DNA of 64,000 nucleotides from Branchiostoma floridae. Taxonomy: Eukaryota > Chordata > Leptocardii > Amphioxiformes > Branchiostomatidae. Position 1 is the stretch's first letter. Each line of letters opens with the position of its first letter. Shown piece by piece: positions 12,801 through 25,617 of the stretch. The DNA lies in assembly GCF_000003815.2 (NCBI RefSeq), contig NC_049979.1, forward strand, positions 12,066,766 to 12,130,765. Reading direction: 5' to 3'. The position numbers were made by a program, and so were the translations under genes. The notes beneath the pieces were generated by a model that was given only the letters and a program-made list of their open reading frames with translations, was not told where the DNA came from and did not search any database.

Positions 12801-15800
12801 CGCCAGACTCGGGTCCAGGTCAAAGTGCATCGGAAATTCGGAAATCCATGATCTATTGAGTCAAAGCAGTGTCATAAGATGGTGTCTTATCTTTATTCAA
12901 AAGTAAACAATATGATGTACATGTTTACATTGACATTGCATGACAGTCACACCACATATCTGGCTCTGAACTTTAGCATCGAGGGAAACAGGGATAAATG
13001 AATGTATGGATGAACAAATGAATGAATCAATATACATACTTTTTGCGATGCAAACACATTTTCCCCACCTAGATAGCATATCTACTATCTTATTTGACAT
13101 ATCTCCAAGCAGACATAAGGAAGCCCAAGAAAGTGTGCAACATTAGAAAAAGCCACAGAAATGCAGAAAAGGCAGCAAAAGAACAAAATAACCCAAACTG
13201 ATTCATCTATTTGGAGATAAACCTGGCAAGCCTAAGCCTACATTCTATGTGAGTAATGAAAGCCAATAAATCACATAGTATCATGCAGTACAATTAAAAC
13301 ATGCAAGAATGAAAAAAGGTTCTAATTCTTCTATGCAGAGCCTTGCCCATTACCTAATATGCAATATCTCAGAGAGGTTTTGCTAAACCCGACTAGAAAT
13401 TTTGCAGATCCTTCCCAAGGTACATAGATTGTATGTAGGCTGCGGGCGAGGCTAGAAAGAAAGAAAGAAAGTTGACAAATCTTCACAAATGACACTGACC
13501 TTACTGTGTAACATACTCTTGTCTTGAACCTATTGAGTCTGCAGTTCTGGTCTAATGGCTTGTGTTGACAAGGCGACTTGCAGATGGACTTGTCTCTTGT
13601 CTGATACGTTACAATGTTAAGCAAAATAAGCTTGCAAGAAGAGGTTTTATGAAGGGTACCATACTTCATGTATAAAACTAACAAAAGTCTAATCTTTACA
13701 ACAAAGATGGCACAATGAACTGTCTTTTTTTATGTCAACATATATCTTTTTGACATGAAATAAAAGGCAGTTTATTGCCACTATAGGAGACAGCCTGCAT
13801 GCAGTTGTGCTCATCCCAATATCAAACCTAGACTTGTACGAGCAGCCAAACTTTTTTAAAGAATAAATATTTTTTTAAAACTTTGTTTACATTCAGCACC
13901 TTAGCACAAGGTTGTGTGCAGTGCTTTACTAAGTAGATGATGATGATGATAGATGTTTTATTTATATCTACAAACAAGCAAATGAACAAACAAACAAACA
14001 GCCTTGCATGCAAGAATCGGTTTCATGTATTGTGCTACAGACTACATGACGGTTTTGTTATAGAGTACTACAATATCATTTTGAAAACTGATGGTTTAAA
14101 GAAAGACACGAGCAGCATATTTTATGCATCAGCATGCAAGAATCGGTTTCCTGTATTGTGCTGCAGACTACATGACGTTTTTGTTATAGAGTGCTACAAT
14201 TTCATTTTCAAAACTGATGGTTTAAAGGCTTTGCAACATTGGCAACATCATTTGTGCATATCAAGTTTTGTATTGCGAAAGGATATAGGTTGATAAACAG
14301 GGCCGCCAGCTCCTCAGAGGACACAAACCACTTGTGCATGAGGAACACCATCCTAGGGAAGAACGGGTTATCATGCAGCTCGCCCGCGTCATCTGCACAG
14401 AGAGGAGATTTATTTATAATTCTGAGTTATGTCCTGTTATAGCTGTTTCAATAGCTACAGGTACATTTGTAGGGGTTGCTAGCCCTTACAATTTAACATC
14501 CATTTTACATCGGATTCCCTTCCAAAAGATTACCCAACTATTGTCTCTCAGTTACCCACTAATTGGAACCAGGAGCTTCACTGTGAGGTTTGCTACCAGT
14601 TGAGCTACAAGGACATCCCTCTATGAAATTTACTTGCCTTGGCCTTGTTCATATATTCAACAGGGATTACTCCAGCATTCTTTCGTGGCAAACCATTCAC
14701 CCCATTTGGCCAATTTCTTGCATGTTCACCACAGGAGTCTGGTGGAGACTGGGCATCAAAGGAATCAATCTAGTGCAACAGGTGGCGGCAGGGCTGTTAC
14801 AAGTTTCACTCCTTGTGGGCCAATCATCTGCCCCAAGTCACCCTCCCCCTTATTGGCCCTTCCACCCACCTGTCCTCTGCTGGGAAACCCCAGACACCCA
14901 GACAGTTTCTCCATTATACTGCAAGTGGACTAATTTTTGCAGACTGAATCTGATAAAAAGTAAGCTTTTCTGTTGGCCCTCTGTTAACATCTTATCCTCT
15001 TGTATTTTACTACAAAAGAGAACTGATCAAGGCTGAGGAAGGGATTACTCTTACATGCATTTTGTGCTGATGAAAATAAATGGAGCAGGTATACATGAAT
15101 CAATGTGACGGGAGTAATAACTGTATAATTGATGCAGCAGTAACAGCTTGCTAGGTGTCAACAATGTACTCAACAAAGAGGTCAACAAATGAGCTGACAA
15201 TGTGACATGAAAGTAATGCCTTATCTCTTTCACAGTGGAAAACCTTTTCTTTGTTTTTGTGACCAAATGCATTTCACTTTGTGCAGCTGAGTACAAATAG
15301 GAAATAAATCATGTCTGACAGGTAATAAACATCAAATGGTAAGGACTGTTATGTCAAGAGATCCACCTACGTCATTCATGATACAGTCCATATCACAGTC
15401 CCTTCATTACACCAGCGACCCTGCCTGTCCCTCCACCATTTACCTATCCAACCAGCCCTAAGTTAAATGTATGTTGGTCTAGTACTCTTTACAACAGTTT
15501 CTGACAGCATTTTTTCTGTCAACCGCCATTCTATAGTTGTAAAAAGAACAACTAAAATATAAACAACAATATTTGTGAGTTACAGACTATGTTTTGTCAT
15601 TTTGAACCTATCATGCTTTCTTGTGAAGTCAGTGTTTCTCTTACAGGGCTTGAGACTTCACAAGAATATTGATCCACTCATCCATTGAACATTGACTTAT
15701 TGAACCGAGATGGAAAATGTTATAATTTTGAAGTACGATTTAGTTTTGTTTCCTCAATCATTATCTATCATTCAGTAATCGTTCAGTTCTCCAAGTTCCT

Positions 15801-18800
15801 CATGCTGAGCTTAACTGATTGCTTTCTCACAAAAGTCACATGGATTGACTGTTTTGCCTATTTATGTTTCAAGTTCAGTCTGTATCTATTACATTCTGTT
15901 GTGTAGACTGGAACCTTTCAAAAACCAGCTTATTGAAAAGTGAAGACTAAGGTATCCAGTAGTCCAGTTTAACTGGTATGGGTTATAGTCCAGATTTTAT
16001 TGGTTCAATGAGCAGTCTTCTTGAGCAGTTCTGTCGGATCCTTGTGATTTAGCCCCGCCTATTGTAAGCTCCTCGCAATTCAGCGCCTGGCTGCCAAGAG
16101 AGAGTAGCCAGCCGACCCAGTAATTAAATAACAATTTATAACTTAAAAAAAAAAACACCGGCTTACCAAAGCAGTCCACACAGAGCATGGCGAGCTTCTC
16201 CAGTGAGGCAGCCTTGATCAGCTGGCCCTTTACGATCAGCTTCTCCTCGTCCATGCCGTTGGCACTGATGCTGGACAGTCGCCTGTTCTGCAGCTCGATC
16301 TTCGACACTACCGCATCTTTGTCTGAAACGGTGGCATGCAGACACACTTTAGCACACATGGCCGCTTTCAACTTGCGGTGCTCCATTTTAGCGTGCCAAT
16401 GCCCCAAACCGGCTGGTCCCCAAACAAGCACTGTACTGCCTAAGGACACAAGATACAAAGTAGCCAGTGACAATACCAGGGTTCTGTACAATGGTTTTCG
16501 ACCCTGGGATCCATCCCATATTGTAGCTTCCAAGTCTGTTCTATCCACTTGCTATCATTTGTCTCTCCATCCCTGGATGGAAATTTCGCCGCTCAGGAAA
16601 GACAAAAAATTAAAAAACTTCCATCTCCTTTGACGAACAAAAACTAAAACCTCATGACACTTCGCTGACAGTGCTACAAAATGTTTGGAAAATTAAGATA
16701 CGTTTTGCCCTTAACATCAATTTGTCCCTAAAAATGCAGCAAACAGCATCGAAAAGCTTAAAAAAATTACTCCATCAAAATGAAGCTATCTGATGAATTA
16801 TCAGATCTGGAAAAAAACCCACTGGACAATACTGAAAAAAAATCACACTGTTACAAGATGTAACTGTAGCTACCAGTACCTTCCCCTCTGCCACTGAAGT
16901 GCCACAATGCTGGGAGGGTTAAAACATCAGGCAATATAAACTCTGTAGAAGTTGTCAGGATTTCCATTAACCTGTTTGTTGCTCCATTCTTAACTCATGA
17001 GCACCCGTGAGAGCTGATCCTTCTGGTACCTGTGTCAAACCTTCACTTCAAACCTTAACACTCTTTTAATATGATATTTCACTGTTTGCATACTTAAGTG
17101 CTGTTTCACATAAAATAATGAGTCTAAAAGATGCACAATAAATCACATTTTAATGTGTTATAACAAAATTCAAATAATAAATGATCTACAGCTTCCATAT
17201 TCAAGTTTTTCATGGCCCCCGATTCATTGTTTAGTAACTGCGCCCTTATATTACAACACAATCATATTGACGGTATAGATACTATGTAAATGACATGTAA
17301 GCATGTTGCTTATGATTATGTAACATTTCTTTATGTTGCTGTCAACTCCTTGTGTGAGTTGTACATAACTCAACGAAGCATTGAAACTACAACTTTTGCA
17401 TGGGTTCCTTTTATACTACCTAGACACAAATTATTGAACTGTGTAAAATTATTTGTCTGAAATCCCAACCTCTAAACATTATCATCTGCATTTTCAGCAA
17501 ACAATTACTGATGACAAAAAAATCCCATTGAGTACATACCTGCCTTGCACTCACAAAGTTCCCTGAGCCTTCCAGCAAATGACCTTATGTGAGGAGTCAA
17601 TTTTGTATTATGTAACAGTTGGTAATGGCGATGGAAACAAAAGCAAATTTACGGGGAGCAAGAAGAAATCCGATTGCGATGATCCTGGCTGTAAAGATTC
17701 CAAGAAAGCCACGTCTGCTGCCGCACATCCAGCTGAAGGGTGCGTTTTTCTGCTCTTTCTCCGTGACACAACATCATAGCAACAAAAACGTTGCCAGGAC
17801 AACCTGAAGCGCAAAGGTGCTATTTCTGTCGAGTTTGCACTCCTCAAAAGCCACCTTCTTTCTCCTTCAGGCAACAACAGCATTAGAAATGCGAGGGGTT
17901 AGCCAATCCTGTTGAAACCAGACCCAACATACACGACAGAGAGGGGACTTACAATGAGAAGGTGATATGTCAACCATAAGACTGTTGCAAGAAAAGCATG
18001 GCACAAATAGAACTGCTGACGATACATGCTGAGACTCCTGCCGGCTAGAGACAACTATCGACCTTTCCAACTAATACTTGGGAAAACAAAATCTGTACCC
18101 TGTGTACCACGCTGCATAGGTTGCTGGAAAAACAGAAATTTGCCAAATAGATGGAATGATGCAGATGCCAGAGGAGTAACTTAGTAAGCCTGCCATAGAA
18201 ATCAAGCACAATTTGTAATTTAGAGAAAAAGTATTTTCACTGTGCAGTCCTTAGTTTCAAACCCAGATGTGTGTTTTGCCATCTTTGAATATCCTTTTGT
18301 TTGGCAGTTTCCAGTTAAAAAATACAATAGTACTAGAAAAAACAAACTATTTAGTGTTCAGCAGGGGCATCTAATACAAAATGTATATTGTTGTCAGTAT
18401 GACAAATCACAACTTGCATATGTGTATGGTGTGTCAATTGCTTTTGGCAGCATTTTTCATTTGATGTTCAGCAGCTTAATTCAAGACATTGAGTAGAATA
18501 TGATAATACAGGTCTTTAAAATTATCTCATAAGTCAATTCATTTAGAATTGTTTTTGGTGCAAAATATTTTTTCTGCGTTAAAAGCAAAATAGTCAGCAA
18601 AACTCAAGAAGGCATGTTCCTTACAGTATAGTTCCTTAGAATTGCTACACACAATGTTGCCCAAACTTGCCAAACTTTGCACCACAAACAACTGTTGCAC
18701 AGTATGCTTGGGATCACCTGTTGCAAGATTTCCCAGAAGAATGCCACAGTCTAGTTTCCAATTTGGGCACAAGTCCCTCTGGGACCCAGGAATTGGTTTT

Positions 18801-21800
18801 CAATGGAGCGTGAAAGCACACACCACTGCCATGCTAATCCCTGAAAGGAGTGCTGTCTGTGGAAAAATGGTATATCACCCAGCAGGGGTTGGGCTAGTAT
18901 TAGTGGAGGAAATAAATGGAGTTATTCTGGGGTTGTACCAGTTGATATAAAAGTTTTTAAGTTAGGCCACACCAATTCAACATGCTGGTTGTCATATTTG
19001 GAAAGTCATTTCTGAACAGGAAGATCATATATACCTCAATGCAGGTGGTAATTTACATAGAATTTCAGTTTAAGCTCAATGAAGCACTAGTCTTCCACTG
19101 GTCGTGACAGAGAGGACAGACGCCTATGTACAGTATTTACAGGTTCACTGTACCGGGAAAATTTCCCTAGCTCTTTTCGACAAGCAAAACGAACTGTGGC
19201 CATGGCTTTAATAACGTCCTGTCCTGTGCGAAGGACTGTAACCCTTTCCGGTAGCATGCTTGTCGGGTGACCGACACAGCCAGATTCGAACTCATGGCAA
19301 GGCCGCTAACCACCGGACTATGCTTGCTACATGTATGCTTGGAGTGAGTAAGGACAATACGGTATGAGTCCAACAAAGATGGTTTGAGAATCATCAATTA
19401 TGACTCCCACGTTGCAGTGATAACTGAGCCGCACTTATTGAAAGCCTGTCAGTCTTACTTAACTGGTGATGACCACTTTATAGCAGCCGAGTACATAGCT
19501 ACAGCCACAGGCATTCTACTAAATCAAATTTGCTTCAGCCACTTTCTGCTTTATCTGTGCAAGGAGCATCAAACCCCTGAAGCTGATCATATATACTTAT
19601 TCACACCCAGTAGCTCTTACACGACAATGACCATCTTAAGAATATAAGATTTAGAGTAGATATCTACAGCAACAACCATCCTTAAATCATATTTGCCTCT
19701 GGTTATCTGCAAAAACCTTCAAACAGGAAAAGTGTTTATAGCTGCATGGTTGGATACACTTTCAATTTCATAACCAGGCTTTAGCCCATATCAAGGAAAA
19801 CCCATCCCAAAGGACATTACGATTCAACTTCTGCAGCTAAAGAAGCTATATATATGCCAGCTCATCTTTCCTGGGAAGCCTCCGTTAGGTAAGGATCATC
19901 ATTCAGCAACAGACCGTACATCTTGGGGATCATATGCTAATCCACACATGACGCATAGCCTGTCGATGACGTGCAAACCAAATCTATCCCTCTTTCAGCT
20001 ACTGAATGAAAAAAAAAAAAACTCAGCAGAGGGTAGAGTGACCTGTGTGTCCTGTTCTTTGTTTTGTGTAAACATCCCCCCGAAGACATATTGGCAACAA
20101 CAGAGGTTGTTGCAAGAAAAACATTTTCACTATACAGCATGCTTTCATGTACATGTCTGCGGTGTGTTCCTGGTGTTTATATAATCCCAGTGCATAGTTC
20201 TGCATACATATACTGCTTTGAAAATCTAAGAAACATGAGGGAAAGGAAAGGACAGGTACATTTTTCCTGATAGGGTAAAGCATAATATATTGTTTTTGCT
20301 AGTGTGTTCTTTTGTATTCCTTCTCTGTCATGAGTTAATCAGAGCCTAGAATGATACTAGCTGTGTACTGTATATATGACTATGAGTGTTTTTTCCCTTA
20401 CTTGCACACAATATCATATGGCAAGCCTAATGGTATTGTGTGCAGGTAGGTTTAAAATAGGCTACGAGGAAAACGTTCTGCATTTTCGTGAAAAAGTTGC
20501 CTTTCCAGTTGAAATAGTATTCTTAGATTTCCATATCTTCCTCTGATCCTCAGTCAAGTTTTTCTCCAAGAAGATCCTTGGATCCTCCAGCATAAAAGTA
20601 ACCAGGTACATAGAAATGGGCTATAATTTAGCAGCTATGGCCCAGTAAATGGGTTAGCGCAAGAAGACAAGCTATATTAATATTTTTTATGCTACATGTA
20701 TACCATACAAACTAAAGCTGTTGGCATCCAGATTATTTGACAGAGCTCGAAAGACATGCCTTCAGTCTGTATTTTGCAGGAAGCTTTTCCAGAATGCAGG
20801 TAAAAATGTAGACAACTTGCAATTTTGCAGTGTAAGACCAAGGACTATAATTATGTCCTCAGTAAGATATTTCAGGTAGGGGATTACGAATGACAAGTAA
20901 GCTAAGAAACAGTGCTCATGTTATAGTAGTGCAGGAGCAATTCATTCGACGATAATAGTGTACAGTAATTGATTGACAACAATTACCAAGTACATAAAAA
21001 ACATTGAACTAATCGAGCACAGAATACAAGACATAATGGATGAAACTTTAACAATACACACAAAAGAATGCGCCAATTATGATTAAGGAAGGGATAGTGA
21101 CGGACTAAATTTATTTGCAAATATTGAGCTCCATAATCAATAGCCATACATAAATAATGCCTGGGGTATTTGCAGAAAGCCTGTCAAAATTGCATATAAA
21201 AATTTGTCACATTACAGACAACAGAACAAAAAGTATTCCCTGCTCTGGTGTTTATCAACAACAAAAATCCCCAAACAGGCCGAAAACAGTCACCTATCAA
21301 CTTTCGAGAGAGGATCCTTTATCTAAAAACTATCCTGACCGTCCCTTTGATTTCCAAGCGATCCTAAATATTTATATGCAGATAAACCTGCTGAACATGT
21401 GGCTGACCTTTGAGAATCCTCCGCTGGCCCCCAAACTGCAACAGTCTGCCCTTCAGATTCATGATTCTCGGCTCGCCTGCTCGGACAAACGATTGCAGAC
21501 TTCAAACACTGTCCATCCTAAATACTTAATGGAACCCACACAATTGTTAGGACGACACCCACAGGCAGCATTAACGTGTGACCACCACTGCGCGCCGGCA
21601 ACTCAAAGGGATGGTAAATGACTACTGTCATACTACAAATTGCAGCTCTGTTGGAAAGCAGACGTCATCTAATGGGACGCTTTTCTTGTTTTGCGTAGTT
21701 GGAGGCAGTCATGTGTTCGATTCGGCCACGCAGAAAATCAGCTGATGGGCAGTAATGAACCAATTGGGGTAACAATATGTGCATAGCTGAAACCTACATA

Positions 21801-23730
21801 ACCTTTCATGTAGTAACTTAAAAGATGCAAACAGTTTCAAAAATAGGCAAAGGATGATTATAGTCTAAACCAGGGCTTCAGAAACTTAACTTTTGTTACC
21901 AGCAAATATTTCAAGTATAGTCAGAAATTGTAATTGTGTGGTAAAAGACAGATTCCAGATTCTGTACATCTTCTTGTCTCAATGTTCCCACACACGTCAT
22001 CTGACCAAACTTTCTGAAGGTTCCCAAGCTACATTTGAAATACAATATATACCCAAGTGAAATATTACATTTGTACGTGTGATTCTCAATAATGCACTAA
22101 GGCTAAAATTATGATCCTGCAAAGTTGCTGATTATTTTTATTTTGACATACCTACCAGGGACATTTTTGTTGCAGATTGATATTGATATAGCATAAAATA
22201 GACAAACTGTCAAAGTCTTGGTGTCGAGGTATAACAGTTTACTGTCTAAAGTAAAAGAACTACAGATGTGAGGCTGGTCTTTATCTTTTGTCCAATAAAA
22301 AGATTTACTTGTTAATTGATTATCTCAGCTATGCCTTACAAAGACAGTTCACACACTCCGGACATCAATAAAGGCTACAGCATACATAGCCAGGGGTAGT
22401 TAGCTTGAGAGACTCTGGTTACTAGTATATTTCAAACAGTACTTTCTGCTCAGTAGTGAGTTAAAAGTTACCCGGGCATCTTAAACTTTGCCTTTCTTCA
22501 CCCTTTAATCTTGTTATGGCCACACTTAATGCTTGGTCATTTTTAATCACAGATTAGCCTATATCCTAATTGTTTATAAAGACAGGGTATTTGGGTATAT
22601 CAAGTCGACAGACGGACGGTATTGCTGCAATATTTTAAAAGCCTTACTGTCTGAAACCATCGTCTGACGACTTGAATTCCCCAAATCCTAGTTTTTTGAA
22701 ACAACGGAGAGAAGTGAATAAGCTTGACAATGAAGTTGACAACCACACATTACAAAAAAATAACAAGCAGGTCTGCGCAATATTATGTTCCTTTACCTGG
22801 AAGATGAGTGCGCAATTGTAAAAAAAAATCTAGACAAATGACGTTTTGCCTCAGAAGAAGGTCAAACATCCTGTCCTGTTGTCCTTCTCAGAAATGGACA
22901 CAGTTCTGTACATAAGCTTTGACAATGAGGTAAACCAACCATGGAAAAAGGTTTCCATAGCTACTGCCCCACATCCCTGGTGATCTACCAGCTGATGCAT
23001 TGCAGTAGACCAGGTCACTTTAACAGCTGGGTGAAGATGGTGTCAGGCAAATAAGCAACAATGAATGGAAAGGGCTTGTCCAGAATAACCAAAATAAAGG
23101 GTGGCAGTAATCACATCAAGAGCAAACCAATGGAAAACAGAATTAACAAAAGCATTGTTAGGTTCTGGGGCAAAATTAGAAGAAGAACATTTCATAGGAT
23201 AGTTTTCCTATGTAGATGAAGCTTAGATATCCAGGTAACAAGATATGCCAAATACAAAAATGTAATAGTTACATTTGTACTCAAGCAACTGGATATGATT
23301 TGGGACTCCCTATATGGTTTCCAACAAAAAAGTCATATTGATTTCTTGATGTGAATTAAATTTGGACATACAAAAGATACAAGAGCTCACATTATCTGAA
23401 GTGTAACTCAGTTGGAACTATGCAGAAACACACACACAGACAGAAACATACCTGTACACTTATATTTACACACATAGATACAAGATACACACACGGACAC
23501 ACACACACATACAAACACACTTGAACATACACACACACACACAAACACACATACTCACACATACACATACACACATGCATGTGCACACAAAAATACACAC
23601 ACACACACAAACACACACACTCACATACTCACACATACACACAGACACATAACATTACACACACGCATGCGCACACAAAAAATACACACACACACACACG
23701 TATGCGCAAACATACATACAAACAAACACA

Positions 23731-23765
<35 letters not shown>

Positions 23766-25567
23766 TGCAAATCCAAGCCAAATACAATGCTCCATTCCTT
23801 GGAGTGATGATAACCCAGAGGGCAGCCATGCCACTATAAACAACAAGTTATGAAAACAGGTTTTGTTTACCCTATAAACTTGCAATGACGCCGATATCAT
23901 TCCGCTTACGTCAGCGGAGACAGAGCTTGCGTGTTGATTAAAATTTCTACCTCAGACTTGCCTGCAAGACAACAGGTGGCCAGTTACATCACTGAGAAGA
24001 ATCCTGCCAAGAGAACATGTCTCAATTATGTCCTCAAACAGACAGAATGGGACATAATATTGCCCATTAGGTATTATTGAAATGCACTACCACAGCTGTT
24101 GAGTATGTATGAATTGTATATAACAACCTGTATTGGGACTCCACTGTCAAGGAAGGGTGTGATGAATTACTAAACATACCGTGGTAGATAATTTATGTGT
24201 ATGGAGCATATAGGGTGAGAAAACTGACTCAAAATTATTACAATTCTTACCGTACCATCTGAAATGCTATCTCACATGTTTAGATAGACAAATTTCTAGG
24301 GTATTGTCTTCAGAATCCAGTACTGTAACCCAAAATGCATGAGTGACTCAATGAGCCTTGTTTTGTTGTGATCTTCAGGTAAATAAAAAAAAGGGGGGCT
24401 TTCATCGCAACCACTGAACAGAGTTGAAGGCATCCACAGCAAAACATTCTTTTGCCGTGAGTTAAAACGAGATGTTTCGGTACACCTTTAATTGCAATCC
24501 ACCCACTCCAATTCAACATAGGTGAATTATTTGTGAAGTGTAAATGGCTGCTTCCTAAATTTACCATGAAGTATTGATAATCTTCCAAAATTTACTTTTG
24601 GTTGCCAGCTTCCCACCATGCAGATTCCATACAGTGGTGACAAGAACCTATTGGTTACTGTGACCATGACAAATTCAAGGCTTACAAAATACTGAAGTTC
24701 TATCCTTCCTAAAAACTATCATTGGCATGCTGTGCTTCATTTACAAAATGTAGGTTCCTTGCTGTTCTGGCAGAGTAGTTCCCCCTAGATATGTGTAGGT
24801 GGGATAGCTGCCATTTATATCCACACCTTATCAATTCCTCATCTAATGCCTTCCATATGTGCGACACATGAGAAGGGGCCAAGACAAGCATCAGCTACTG
24901 TGCATCAGGCTTGTCTTGTAGCAATAAATCAAGATTGTCAAGCCCAGGAGCACTCTTGCTTCTTACTAGCTAGTAGCATGACATTTTTCTTGCTTGCAAT
25001 CTATACACAAGGAAAAGGGAGATGCATATGTGTATAAATGTAACATTCCCTTACAAGATAAACCAATGGATAAACCAATTGGATGTTCTACTCTTCAGGG
25101 TTATACATTTTAATAACTTGAAATGGAAAGAACTGAGATCCTCAAGGCATTGGAATGTAAAGCAAACCACTAATGCAGTTGGCTTTAATGGGGTTTTGGG
25201 GTCATATGTTTTTTGGGCTATATTTTAAGAAGAAATTTCAATAGACAGCATTGAAAGTTTTTTTAATGGGAATACTGTCAGAAGCAAATACTAAAACAGC
25301 CTTTTGCCTTCAAACCAAACAGCTATAGAAGGTCAAGGGTGTTTACTTGCCCAGTAGAGCTAGAAACACTTCTCCTCCAGACATCACAGCCAGCTGCAAA
25401 GTCCTGATGCCAGAGCTTTGATGTATGGGCCTTCACTAATCCAAATCTTTTTCACTGGGGACTTTGGCAGCCTCTGCCAGACTACTTCCCTTATGTGAAA
25501 TAGCTAAGAGAGAGAGAGGGAGAGAGGGGGAGAGGGAGAGAGAGAGAGGGGGGGAGGGAGAGAGAGG

Positions 25568-25617
<50 letters not shown>

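Noticed and set aside
13331-13499. Alternative RASGRP exon ending at a GTAATG donor near 13374
   Set aside because: Its frame contains a stop and it does not match the REM domain; the 13500-13607 exon fits both phase and family.
14540-14622. Functional tRNA gene
   Set aside because: A- and B-box-like segments exist but no paired acceptor stem or clean cloverleaf; better called a SINE head.
15997-16548. 183-codon minus-strand frame
   Set aside because: Only 16167-16322 is a RASGRP exon; the flanks are intron read-through without similarity.
21157-21621. 154-codon plus-strand open frame
   Set aside because: No recognisable domain, no splice context, lies in a RASGRP intron on the opposite strand, and its composition looks like translated non-coding DNA.
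23392-23900. Frames rich in Cys/Val or His/Thr
   Set aside because: Translation of the CA microsatellite.
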